The notes under the pieces are model-generated. The model did no database searches. It was given only the letters and a program-made list of their open reading frames with translations, and was not told the DNA's origin. A program made the position numbers and the translations under genes. Of a stretch of 64,000 bases of DNA, positions 25,021 through 34,145 are shown in pieces (the first letter of the stretch is position 1; every line of letters begins with the position of its first letter). This stretch comes from an uncultured Pseudomonadales bacterium (GTDB lineage: Bacteria > Pseudomonadota > Gammaproteobacteria > Pseudomonadales > Azotimanducaceae), in contig OY282460.1 of assembly GCA_958296295.1 (NCBI GenBank), positions 1,116,001 to 1,180,000 on the forward strand, in the 5' to 3' direction.

Positions 25021-25979
25021 GCCGGGCTTTGCGCCTCGTCGTCTTTGGCGGGGGGAGGCCTTGGCACCACTTCGTTGCTGGTGGAGCGGCTGCCGCCGCG
25101 GAACACCCGAACCTGGGCCGGCAGTATCGGTGGCAGCGTCTCCTCCGCCGGGGGCATCCGCAGCACATCGTCAAAGCCTGTCAGACTCACGCTCGACGCC
25201 CGATCGTCCTCGCGCGTTATCGAGCGCATCGCCAAGGTGAGCCTGCCGGCGGACGCGCCGAGAGTCACCCGTTCGACATCCGCCAATTCGACTTCCAAGG
25301 TGAATGTGGCGCCTTCGGGCGGGGTCGCCTTGACGCCGGGGACGCCGGACCATTGCCTGTTGTGACGCCCAATCTCCAAGGACGACGAGCCCACCGCCAA
25401 CACGCGCACATCGCGCACCAGCGCTTGGGCCACGGGCCCGCTGGCTATTCCGCTCACCATCCCCGCCGGCAACACTATGATCACATCCACCCGATCCCCC
25501 GGGTAGATCACTCGGGCGTTGGTGGTGGCTTCGTCCACGTTGACGGTCACTGCGCGGTGGCCGGGCCGCACCACGGCGGTGATGAAGCTCGGCTGCCCCG
25601 GCGTGATCAACCGGTCAAAGGTAATTGCCGCGCCACGGGGAATGCGGTACAGGGAGACGCTGCCGAGCACGGCCCGCAGTTCCACCGCATCCTTCACCGC
25701 CGCGAATTCGAGATCCAAGGGTTCGCGCCATTCCCGCCATTCGACCATTTCGGTCGTCAACAGCACCCCCGGTTGAATGTCCCGACTGGCGACGAGGACG
25801 GTGGGGTAGGTCGGCTCGGGTTCTGGTGGAGGCTCTTCGGTTTCTTGGACCACGGGCGGCGGCGCGACGACGACGGGCGCGGGTGCCGGTTCGGTATCCG
25901 AGGAACGGAACAGGAGAAAGCCGCCGAGCACGAACACGATAGCGGCCGTCGCGGCGATGAGGATGCGGGCGCTGAACAT
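25017..25979 (-). CDS. cpaB: Flp pilus assembly protein CpaB/RcpC
   Basis: A 320-residue periplasmic protein with one N-terminal membrane helix (ILIAATAAIVFVLGGFLLF) and a Pro-rich linker. It then has a SAF domain (VLVASRDIQPGVLLTTEMVE) and the CpaB core (VRPGHRAVTVNVDEATT, VIYPGDRVDVIIVL). CpaB/RcpC assists secretin assembly or pilin modification. It sits 75 bases after the prepilin peptidase gene and overlaps cpaC by four bases. Confidence 0.92.
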   Translation of the reverse strand: MFSARILIAATAAIVFVLGGFLLFRSSDTEPAPAPVVVAPPPVVQETEEPPPEPEPTYPTVLVASRDIQPGVLLTTEMVEWREWREPLDLEFAAVKDAVELRAVLGSVSLYRIPRGAAITFDRLITPGQPSFITAVVRPGHRAVTVNVDEATTNARVIYPGDRVDVIIVLPAGMVSGIASGPVAQALVRDVRVLAVGSSSLEIGRHNRQWSGVPGVKATPPEGATFTLEVELADVERVTLGASAGRLTLAMRSITREDDRASSVSLTGFDDVLRMPPAEETLPPILPAQVRVFRGGSRSTSNEVVPRPPPAKDDEAQSPA

Positions 25980-26054
25980 GTCTGAACAGCCAAAGTCCTA
26001 CAGCGAAGCCATCGTGCTTGTCGCCTACGTTCTAGCCGGGTCGGCGCCAAGGGC

Positions 26055-26504
26055 TCAGGCGATCGCCCGAGCGGCGAACACCGTGGCCGCCGGGGGCGCG
26101 ATTGCGAGAGCGAAGGGAATGCCGCGCTGTCGCCACGCCTTCGCGCCCAACAAGGCCGCGACGGCCAGCAACAAGCCTAGCGCCGACGTGGCCAGCAAGG
26201 CGAAGCCAACGTCCGCGGGCCCCAGCCACATGGCCAGCACCGCCAAGAGCTTGCCGTCGCCGCCGCCCAGCCAACCGCAGCAGTAAAGGATGAAACCGAG
26301 TGCCAAGCCGGCCGCCCCGCAACCCAAACCGGCGAGCAGGCTCGCGTTCAGCGCTTCGGGCGCGAGGAACGCGGCTTGCAGCCAAAGCGCGGCCAATGCG
26401 CCGAGGACCCAGTGCGGGATCTCGCGGCGCTTCACATCGGTCCACATCGCGACCAGCGCCAATGCCGCGCCGCTGGCCAGCGTCGCGACCGCCCACCAGT
26501 GCAT
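26055..26504 (-). CDS. cpaA: A24 prepilin peptidase (CpaA/TadV)
   Basis: A 149-residue polytopic aspartic peptidase that trims Flp pilin. The two catalytic Asp motifs are present: MWTDVKRREIP near residue 22, and GGGDGKLLAV near residue 80. About five hydrophobic segments cover most of the rest. The length is typical of the minimal TadV type without the methylase domain. It lies between the pilin and cpaB genes on the same strand. Confidence 0.93.
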   Translation of the reverse strand: MHWWAVATLASGAALALVAMWTDVKRREIPHWVLGALAALWLQAAFLAPEALNASLLAGLGCGAAGLALGFILYCCGWLGGGDGKLLAVLAMWLGPADVGFALLATSALGLLLAVAALLGAKAWRQRGIPFALAIAPPAATVFAARAIA

Positions 26505-26566
26505 CCCCGTTCACCGCACTAAGAGCCGCGTCGCAACCCTGGCGCCGCGGCGGTGGTTATGGTCGC

Positions 26567-26773
26567 CTAGGTGACGGCCGCGGTCAGGCGCGTGGAGAGC
26601 GTCGCGAACATGCCGGTGAACGCGCCGCTCAACGCGGCCACGCCGACGCCGACGATGCCTATGATGCCCACCACGAGCAGCGCGTATTCGACGGTGGAAA
26701 CGCCCTTCATTTCCAGCACGAATCGCACCGCGAGCATGTTCAGCCGATCCCACCTTTCCTTGATGAAGGCCAT
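26567..26773 (-). CDS. flp: Flp-type pilin
   Basis: A 68-residue Flp/Fap pilin. A leader of 24 residues ends in a Gly (FVLEMKG) that the prepilin peptidase would cut before VSTVEYALL. Glu at +5 and the adjacent Tyr of the Flp motif are present, followed by the hydrophobic assembly helix (VVGIIGIVGVGVAAL). The start is the ATG after AAGGAGTGCAAC; the frame is open further upstream. It is the first gene of the local pilus operon. Confidence 0.92.
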   Translation of the reverse strand: MAFIKERWDRLNMLAVRFVLEMKGVSTVEYALLVVGIIGIVGVGVAALSGAFTGMFATLSTRLTAAVT

Positions 26774-27134
26774 GTTGCACTCCTTTGGTTTGCGAGTTGC
26801 CGTCATTTGCGCACCGTTTATACGCTTGTCAGCTACGCGGTGCAACCCATGCGCGAAGCCGCCACGCCGGGCCGATCAAAAGCACATGCGGACTATACCG
26901 CGTGAGACCTTGCCGGGGCAACCGCCGTGCCCACGTTTGGGTGCCACGATGCCACGATTGGGCGTCTCGCGTCGCCCGGCCAACGCTCCGCGTCGGCCGC
27001 TTGGCGGCTCTCCGCGCGAAGCATCTTGCGCCGGCTGCTCGCTGGAACGATGGTCGCGATGCCTCGATGCCCTCGATGCACCTCGATGCTCGTTTGGGAG
27101 CGTTCGATGGAAGGGCGCGGTATAATTCCCGCCA

Positions 27135-27593
27135 ATGGCGAGCCGGGGACGATCTTTGCCAACTTACCGATCAAGCATACTCGCGTTCCTCACGGTCGCC
27201 GCCGCGGGCTTGGCGTTGGCGCAGGCGCCGGCCACGGACACGGTGGCGGATATCGAGGAGCGCACGCGGCCGTTCGGCCAGCTGTGCTTGAAGGGCCAAG
27301 ACTGTGGTGGCGAAATCGCGCCGGCCGCGGCTGTAGACAATGCCGCCGCCCGCAGCGGCGAGGAGGTCTATGCCGCGCACTGCCACATCTGCCACGCCAC
27401 GGGCCTGAACGACGCGCCGAAGTTCGCGGACGCCGAGGCGTGGGCCCCGCGGCTGGCCCAAGGTGCCGAGGAGTTGCTGCGGATCACCAAGGAGGGCTTG
27501 AACACGATGCCGCCCATGGGCACTTGCATGAGCTGCACGGATGCCGAGCTGTCCTCCGCCATCAACTATATGACCTCGCCGCCGGAGTCGTGA
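27135..27593 (+). CDS. Class I c-type cytochrome (cytochrome c5-like)
   Basis: A 152-residue periplasmic monohaem cytochrome. A signal peptide (residues 1-30, ending LALAQ) precedes a charged linker and the haem domain, with CHICH near residue 83 and the axial Met probably in NTMPPMG. The pair CMSC near the end matches the extra disulphide of cytochrome c5. It would carry electrons in the periplasm. A perfect TATAAT at 27121-27126 is only eight bases from the ATG, so the message may be nearly leaderless. Confidence 0.88.
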   Translation: MASRGRSLPTYRSSILAFLTVAAAGLALAQAPATDTVADIEERTRPFGQLCLKGQDCGGEIAPAAAVDNAAARSGEEVYAAHCHICHATGLNDAPKFADAEAWAPRLAQGAEELLRITKEGLNTMPPMGTCMSCTDAELSSAINYMTSPPES

Positions 27594-27639
27594 CGCCAAG
27601 GGCTTGGCAAAACGGCTAGAGCCTTGGGCGGCAGTTCCG

Positions 27640-29005
27640 GGCTGGGCGCCGTCGCGCCGTCGGATTTCCGCGAACGTCGTGCGATAGCCTAGCGCCTCGG
27701 CGACATGCGCCGTGGCCACGGTGTCCGAGGCGGCCGGATCCGCCACCGTCCGGGCGAGCTTGCGCAACCGACGCACACCGCGCACGGAAAGCGGGAAACG
27801 TTGCGCGGCGCGCCGCAGCAGCGTGGCGGCGGAAGGTTCCAGACCGCACCATGCGTCCACTTCGGCTGCGCCGAGCACGGCGTTGGGTTTGCCACAGCGC
27901 CGCATCCGCCTCTCCCGGGCGGCGACTATGGCCTCGCGGACCGCGTCGTCGTCGCTGTCGTTCCTTCTCGCCCGAAGGTCCGCATTCGCGACCGGCCCCA
28001 CTTCCACGCGTATGTCGATGCGATCGAGCAAGGGGCCGGAGACGCGGGCGCGGTGTTGCCGCGCACTTGCTGCGGCGTGCAGCGGCACCGCGCCTCATCG
28101 CAAATGTAGCCCGCCGGGCACGGGTTCATGGCCGCCACGAGTTGAAACCGCGCCGGAAAACGCACGGTCTGGTTCACCCGGGCCACCGCGATGGCGTTCT
28201 CCTCCAAGGGTTCGCGCAGGGCTTCCAAGACATCGCGCGCGAACTCCGGCAGCTCGTCCAGAAAAAGCACGCCGCAGTGGGCCAAGGTGACCTCGCCGGG
28301 CGTCACCGGGTTGCCGCCGCCAACGATCGCCGCTGCGGAAGCCGTGTGGTGGGGGTCGCAATACGGGCGGGTGCCGAACGGCGGGGCGAGGCGGGCGGAG
28401 ACCGAGGAGACGTTGGCCACTTCGATCGCCTCCCCATTCGTCAGTGGGGGGAGCAACCCGGCCAGGCGCTTCGCCAACATGGTCTTGCCGGTACCGGGCG
28501 GGCCCGTCATCAACATGTGGTGTCCGCCTGCGGCAAACGCGCGACGTCCGGCAGCGTGTCCATGGCGTGCACCGCCACCCCTTTTAGCGGCGCCGGCTCG
28601 CGGCGGTGGTTCTCGGCACCACCATCCGCGCGGCCAAGCCGCCCTTCGCCGCTGCCACCGCGGCGTTGCGGTTGGCGGCTGCGCAGGCGGCGCAAAAACG
28701 CGCCTCGCACAGGCCGCAGCTCGCCGTAGAGGGACAATTCGCCGAGAGACTCGAGGCGCGGCAAGTGGCGACTGGCCACCTGCTCCGTGGCGGCGAGGAT
28801 CGCGATGGCGATGGCGAGATCGTAGCGGGCTCCGTGTTTGGCGAGGTCACCCGGCGCCAGGTTCACCACCACGCGGCCTTGGGGATACTTGAAGCCGACG
28901 TTCTTGATGGCGCTGCGCGCCCGGTTGGAAGTGGGCTTCCACCAGAACGGGCGGCGCGTCCACGCCCACTTGCGCACGGGTTCGCACCGGAATGGCCATG
29001 GGCTC
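27640..29005 (-). pseudogene. comM: comM/yifB (Mg-chelatase-like AAA ATPase), multiply frameshifted
   Basis: All parts of ComM, a hexameric helicase that helps branch migration during natural transformation, can be read on the minus strand but in several frames. The N-terminus is VRTRAQVGVDAPPVLVEAHF (from about 29005). The next part is in another frame (GRVVVNLAPGDLAKHGARYD and LGELSLYGELRPVRG). The AAA core is in a further one (AAGGHHMLMTGPPGTGKTML, CGVLFLDELPEFARD). After CRCTPQQVR it shifts again to RARVSGPLLDRIDI and ends around EALGYRT. The segment between the N-domain and the Walker A motif is shortened, and the natural stop is lost. At least four lesions make this a dead gene. Confidence 0.88.
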
Positions 29006-29202
29006 AGTCTGCGGCGTCTTGGTGGAACTCGGTAGCGGAGATCGTCCCGGCGTGTTGTGGGAAATCGCCCTCGAAACGGCCGTTTCGGAATCGCCAACAG
29101 CACTGTCTTGGTGCGTTTGCACCGAAAAGCCGCATTGCACGGTGGCGCAAAAAAGAGTCGTAACGGCTTCAAGATATTGAATTAATGGACATTTATGACA
29201 TG

Positions 29203-29219
29203 TGGCACAGTCCGTGCTT
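29203..29219 (+). promoter_or_regulatory. Sigma54 (RpoN) promoter candidate
   Basis: TGGCACAGTCCGTGCTT has the -24 GG and -12 GC exactly ten bases apart and matches TGGCAC-N5-TGC closely. Transcription would start near 29231, about 118 bases before the porin gene and ahead of glnK-amtB. This fits the known nitrogen-limitation (NtrC/RpoN) control of glnK-amtB. I did not find a convincing NtrC site by eye. Confidence 0.65.
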
Positions 29220-29348
29220 TTTTGTCAACCTAGTGTGTGTCCGTGCGCACCGCCTCGGAACACTCGGACGGCTTCGCCAGTGAGGCCGAGGAGTTTTCGA
29301 GGCGCGGCACCCGGTTCGTAACACCACTCACAAGTGAGGCTTGACCAC

Positions 29349-30029
29349 ATGAAGATGCAACTGAGAACCCTCGCCGCAACGGTACTGCTTGCCGCAACTG
29401 CCGCGTCCGGGGCCGAAACCTCTGCCAACGTCACCCTGACGACGGATTACTCGTTCCGCGGCTGGTCGCAGACCGTGCGCGACCCCGCCATCCAAGGCGG
29501 CTTTGACGTCGCGTTCGACTCCGGATTCTCCGTCGGCACATGGGCGTCCAACGTCAATTTCGGCGAGACGTCCATGGAGTTGGACCTGTACGTCGGCTGG
29601 AGCACGGAACTGACCGAGGGCGTGTCCTTGGATCTGAGCGCGATCCATTTCGAGTACCCGAACGACAGCGCCTTGAACTATCAGGAGCTCGCGGCTTCGC
29701 TGAGTTTCGGCGACGTGTCGGTGAGCGTCAACTACTCGCCGGAGTACCTTGGCACGAAGGACGTCACTTTCTTCTACCCGGCCGTCAGCTACAGCCGGGG
29801 CTTCTCGGAGGGTGTGAGCACGAGCGTGTCCATCGGCTACAGCAAGGCGGAATCGCCGACCGGCGACTTCTTCGGCGAAGACGACGATTACCTCGACTAC
29901 GGCGCAAGCGTTTCGTGGAGCACCGCTGCGGGAATCGACGTGACCGTTGGCTTGGTGGGCACGAACAACACCGCCTGTGGTGACGACTGTGAGCTGCGGC
30001 CCGTCTTTTCGCTGTCCAAAAGCCTCTGA
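29349..30029 (+). CDS. TorF-family putative outer-membrane porin (TIGR02001 type)
   Basis: A 226-residue outer-membrane beta-barrel protein. It has a clean signal peptide (MKMQLRTLAATVLLAATAAS), then the family hallmark TLTTDYSFRGWSQT and repeated amphipathic strands with many Y, S and G, ending LRPVFSLSKSL. The start is the ATG with TGAGG eight to ten bases upstream. In gammaproteobacteria this family is often found beside glnK-amtB, as here. A role in uptake of small nitrogen compounds through the outer membrane is a reasonable inference from that linkage, not proven. Confidence 0.85.
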   Translation: MKMQLRTLAATVLLAATAASGAETSANVTLTTDYSFRGWSQTVRDPAIQGGFDVAFDSGFSVGTWASNVNFGETSMELDLYVGWSTELTEGVSLDLSAIHFEYPNDSALNYQELAASLSFGDVSVSVNYSPEYLGTKDVTFFYPAVSYSRGFSEGVSTSVSIGYSKAESPTGDFFGEDDDYLDYGASVSWSTAAGIDVTVGLVGTNNTACGDDCELRPVFSLSKSL

Positions 30030-30042
30030 TAAGGCACAATGA

Positions 30043-30495
<453 letters not shown>

Positions 30496-30526
30496 TTCGC
30501 CATCCGCCCATACCTAGGAGAGACTC

Positions 30527-31783
30527 GTGGAAGATCTGATTCAAACCAACTACGCCCTGGACACCTTCTACTTCCTGTTGATGGGTGTCTTGGTGATGTT
30601 CATGGCGTGCGGCTTTTCGATGCTCGAAGCCGGCATGGTGCGGGCGAAGAACACGTCCGAAATCCTCACCAAGAACGTCGCGTTGTACGCCATCGCGTGC
30701 ATCATGTATCTGCTGGTCGGCTACAACATGATGTACATGGACGCGCCGGAGGGCGGCATCCTGCCCAGCTTGGGCTGGCTGATTGGCGTGGAGAACACGA
30801 CCGAGCAGGTGCTCGCCGGCACCGCCGGTGGCGTCGCCGCCGATCACTCCGAACGATCGGACTACTTCTTCCAGGTGGTGTTCGTGGCGACCGCGATGTC
30901 CATCGTCTCCGGCGCCGTGGCCGAACGCATGAAGTTGTGGGCGTTCCTGGCTTTCGCGGTGGTGATGACCGGTTTCATCTATCCCGTCCAAGGGATGTGG
31001 ACTTGGGGTGGCGGCTGGCTTGCCAAGGCCGGCTATTCGGACTTCGCCGGTTCCGGCATCGTCCATCTCTGCGGCGGCGCGGCGGCTTTGGCCGGCGTCA
31101 TCCTGCTCGGCCCGCGCGCGGGCAAGTACCGGGCGGACGGCACGGTGAAGGCCATCCCCGGTTGCAACATGCCGCTTGCCACGCTCGGCATGTTCATTCT
31201 CTGGTTTGGCTGGTTCGGCTTCAACGGCGGCTCCGAGCTGAAGCTCTCCAACGTCGACGAAGCCAATGCCGTGGCGCAGGTTTTCGTGAACACCAACATC
31301 GCGGCGTGCGGCGGCCTCGTGGCCGCGCTCGTTTTGGCGCGGGCTTGGTTCGGCAAAGCGGACTTGACGATGGCGCTGAACGGCGCGCTGGCGGGATTGG
31401 TCGCCATCACCGCGGATCCGTTGTCGCCGACGCCGTTCTGGGCGATGATCATCGGCGCTGTCGGCGGCTTGATCGTGTTGCTTTCCATCGTCGGGCTCGA
31501 CAAGCTCAAGATCGACGATCCGGTGGGTGCGATCAGCGTTCACGGCACCGCCGGCATCTGGGGTGTGCTGGCCGTGTGCTTCAACAACACGGACGCCACC
31601 ATCGTCGGCCAGTTGCTCGGCATCGTCGGCATCTTCGGCTGGGTGTTCATCGCCGGCGGCATAGTCTGGCTTGTTCTCAAGGTGACGATAGGCCTGCGCG
31701 TTTCCGAAGAAGAGGAACAGGCCGGCGTGGACATCTCGGAGACCGGCATCGAAGCCTACCCGGAGTTCGGCCAAGCGGCCTAA
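30527..31783 (+). CDS. amtB: Ammonium transporter AmtB
   Basis: A 418-residue Amt/Rh channel protein with eleven predicted membrane helices, conducting ammonium/ammonia into the cell. Signatures seen are DTFYFLLMGVLVMFMACGFS, MLEAGMVRAKN, GYNMMYMDA, the pore-lining His in DPVGAISVHGTAGIWG, and FGWFGFNGGSEL. No signal peptide precedes helix 1, which is common outside the enterics. The start is a GTG after TAGGAGAGACTC. It is regulated with glnK by the sigma54-type promoter at 29.2 kb. Confidence 0.97.
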   Translation: MEDLIQTNYALDTFYFLLMGVLVMFMACGFSMLEAGMVRAKNTSEILTKNVALYAIACIMYLLVGYNMMYMDAPEGGILPSLGWLIGVENTTEQVLAGTAGGVAADHSERSDYFFQVVFVATAMSIVSGAVAERMKLWAFLAFAVVMTGFIYPVQGMWTWGGGWLAKAGYSDFAGSGIVHLCGGAAALAGVILLGPRAGKYRADGTVKAIPGCNMPLATLGMFILWFGWFGFNGGSELKLSNVDEANAVAQVFVNTNIAACGGLVAALVLARAWFGKADLTMALNGALAGLVAITADPLSPTPFWAMIIGAVGGLIVLLSIVGLDKLKIDDPVGAISVHGTAGIWGVLAVCFNNTDATIVGQLLGIVGIFGWVFIAGGIVWLVLKVTIGLRVSEEEEQAGVDISETGIEAYPEFGQAA

Positions 31784-31793
31784 GCGGGAGTTG

Positions 31794-31826
31794 GCGGCCG
31801 GTTCGCGGGATCGTCGAACCGGCCGC
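31794..31826 (+). terminator. Hairpin terminator after amtB
   Basis: A perfect 12-bp GC-rich stem (31794-31805 with 31815-31826) and a 9-base loop lie ten bases after the amtB stop. The following bases are TTCGTG rather than a T run, so it may depend on Rho or act mainly as an RNA 3' stabiliser. Confidence 0.65.
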
Positions 31827-31985
31827 TTCGTGATGGCGCCCTCCGAACCCGCCACCCACGCAACGCCTTCCTTGTCGCGCGGCGCCCGGCTATGATGGCT
31901 TTCGCCACATGGGGAGCGAACCACGGGTTTGGCCGCTCCTTTCGCGGCGCGAAGATCCAAGCCACCACGAACCGGGCCAATGCCG

Positions 31986-32924
31986 ATGAAACCTCTTGTT
32001 GTCTTTGCTTGCTGCTTGCTCGCCGCGGCGGTGCCCGCCAAAGAAACCCTTGACGAAATGGAGCACCGCTACGCCCAGAACGAGGATGTGCGCATCCACT
32101 ACGCCGTCGCCGGGCCCGAAGACGCGCCGCTGGTCGTGTTTCTGCACGGCTTTCCGGACTTTTGGTATTCGTGGCGCGACCAGATGGCGGCGTTGCAAGA
32201 TCGTTTCCGCGTGGCGGCGCTCGACATGCGCGGCTACAACTTGAGCGACAAGCCGGCTGGCGTGCCGAACTACGCCATGGCGCATTTGGTGGCCGATGCG
32301 GCCGCCGTGATCGCCGCCGAAAAACGTGAGAACGCCGTGGTCGTCGGCCACGATTGGGGCGGCGCGGTGGCGTGGAACGTGGCCATGACACGCCCGGAAC
32401 TGGTGCGGCTGCTGGTGATCCTGAACTTGCCGCATCCGCGTGGCCTCGCGCGGGAACTCGCCACCAATCCCGCGCAGCGCCGCAACAGCCAGTACGCTTT
32501 CGACTTTCAGCAGCCGGAGGCGCACAAGACGCTCACCGCGCAAGGGCTCGCGTTCTGGGTGCGGGACCCGGAAGCGAAAAAGCGCTACGTCGCGGCGTTT
32601 GAGAAGTCGAACTTCGAGGCCATGCTGAACTACTACAAAGCGAACTACCCGAAGCCGCCGGCTCCCCCGGCCGAGGACGCGCCGGCCACCGCGCCAAGCC
32701 GCATGGACGCGCCGAACATGCCGAACGTGCGCTGCCCGGTGTTGATGTTCCACGGCTTGGAGGACACCGCGCTCTTGCCGGGCGCGCTCGCCGGCACATG
32801 GAATTGGGTGGACGCCGACCTCACTTTGGTGACGATTCCGGGCGCCAGCCATTTCGTTCAGCAGGACGCGAGCGACCTCGTCTCCTCCACGATGCGGGAC
32901 TGGCTGCTCCGGCGCACGGATTGA
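31986..32924 (+). CDS. Secreted alpha/beta hydrolase (epoxide hydrolase-like)
   Basis: A 312-residue hydrolase. A short signal peptide ([18 protein letters not shown]) is followed by an alpha/beta domain with the oxyanion motif [16 protein letters not shown] and nucleophile Asp in [10 protein letters not shown]. The catalytic His is in [10 protein letters not shown]. An Asp nucleophile with HGFPxxWYSWR is the pattern of soluble epoxide hydrolases and haloalkane dehalogenases. The physiological substrate is unknown. Two in-frame ATGs lie six bases apart at the start and neither has a clear ribosome-binding site. Confidence 0.87.
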   Translation: MKPLVVFACCLLAAAVPAKETLDEMEHRYAQNEDVRIHYAVAGPEDAPLVVFLHGFPDFWYSWRDQMAALQDRFRVAALDMRGYNLSDKPAGVPNYAMAHLVADAAAVIAAEKRENAVVVGHDWGGAVAWNVAMTRPELVRLLVILNLPHPRGLARELATNPAQRRNSQYAFDFQQPEAHKTLTAQGLAFWVRDPEAKKRYVAAFEKSNFEAMLNYYKANYPKPPAPPAEDAPATAPSRMDAPNMPNVRCPVLMFHGLEDTALLPGALAGTWNWVDADLTLVTIPGASHFVQQDASDLVSSTMRDWLLRRTD

Positions 32925-32950
32925 ACGCGAGCCGCGGCGAATCAGAGCCC

Positions 32951-34030
32951 ATGGCCGCCCGCGAGCTGCCGCTTTGGCCGCAAGGGGCTCCCGACGCGCG
33001 GGGCGACGCCGAGGCCGATCGGCCGCGGCTTACCGTTCACCTGCCGGCCGCGGACGCCAGCACCGGCGTCGGAGTGGTTGTGGCGCCCGGTGGCGGCTAC
33101 CGGATTCTCGCCGCGGATCACGAAGGCCTGCAGGTGGCGCGATGGTTGAACCGGCGCGGCATCGCCGCGTTTGTGCTGCGCTACCGGGTGGCGCCGCGTT
33201 ACCACTCGGACATTTCGCTGCGCGATGGCCGGCGCGCCGTTCGCCTGGTGCGGTCGATGGCGGCCGAGTTCGCCTTGCGGGCCGATGCCATTGGCATGTT
33301 GGGCTTCTCCGCCGGCGGCCACTTGACGGCGGCGGTGGGCACGCGCTGGGACGATGGCGACGCCTGCGCGCCGGACGCCGTGGAACGAACCTCTAGCCGC
33401 CCGGACTTTCTGGTTCCCGTTTACGCCGTGACCAACGGCTTCTTGCGCGGGCGCAAGGCGGACGAATACACGCCGGTGGACACGCGCGTCACCGCCACCA
33501 CGCCGCCGACGTTTCTTGTGCACAGCCACGAGGACGCCATCGTGCCGGCTTCGCAGTCCACTTTGTTCTACGACGCGTTGCTGCGCAACGGCGTGCCGGC
33601 CGAACTGCACGTCTTCGGCCACGGCGAGCACGGCATGGGCCTCGGTGCCGACGACCCGGATTTCGGCGGCTGGGCGCAACTGCTGGCGAGCTGGCTGCGC
33701 CGCCGCGGCTTGCTGACGCCCGAGCGGCGCGTGGCGTTGAGCGGCCGGCTAACGCGCGACGGCAAGGCGATGGGCATGGCGGCCGTGACGTTCACGCCTG
33801 TGGACGACAACGCGCCACCCGCGCGGGCGCGAACGTCCAAAGGCCAAGAGGGACGGTTCGCAATCCCCGCGTCACACGGCGTTGTGCCAGGGCCGCACCG
33901 GGTGCGCGTGTTCCACATGAGCGACCGGTTCCCGCACACGAACACCGGCGCCTACACGCTGGCGGACGCCGTCCGCTACGACCTCGGCGTCTTGGACATT
34001 GGCGAGGCGCCGCTGCGGTTGGACGTCTAG
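32951..34030 (+). CDS. Alpha/beta hydrolase (BD-FAE/acetylxylan-esterase-like)
   Basis: A 359-residue protein. Residues 1 to about 250 form an alpha/beta esterase domain with oxyanion motif VVAPGGGYRILA, nucleophile Ser in LGFSAGGHLTAAVG, acid in HSHEDAIVPA, and His in GHGEHGMGLG. This is the pattern of feruloyl or acetyl xylan esterases and plant-polymer deacylases. The last 90 residues (RVALSGRLTRDGKAMGMAAV, then HRVRVFHMSDRF) look like a small beta-sandwich domain. No signal peptide is seen, though an open frame extends upstream. It starts 26 bases after the preceding hydrolase, so the two probably share a transcript. Confidence 0.83.
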   Translation: MAARELPLWPQGAPDARGDAEADRPRLTVHLPAADASTGVGVVVAPGGGYRILAADHEGLQVARWLNRRGIAAFVLRYRVAPRYHSDISLRDGRRAVRLVRSMAAEFALRADAIGMLGFSAGGHLTAAVGTRWDDGDACAPDAVERTSSRPDFLVPVYAVTNGFLRGRKADEYTPVDTRVTATTPPTFLVHSHEDAIVPASQSTLFYDALLRNGVPAELHVFGHGEHGMGLGADDPDFGGWAQLLASWLRRRGLLTPERRVALSGRLTRDGKAMGMAAVTFTPVDDNAPPARARTSKGQEGRFAIPASHGVVPGPHRVRVFHMSDRFPHTNTGAYTLADAVRYDLGVLDIGEAPLRLDV

Positions 34031-34145
34031 GCCGACGGCGCCGGCGGCCACGGCCACCGGAACCACCTCAAGTCGAGGAACGGTGATGTCGGCGGCTAAA
34101 GCTAGAGGCGGCCGTCTTGGCCGCAACGGCCGCGGAGCGGCTCGC

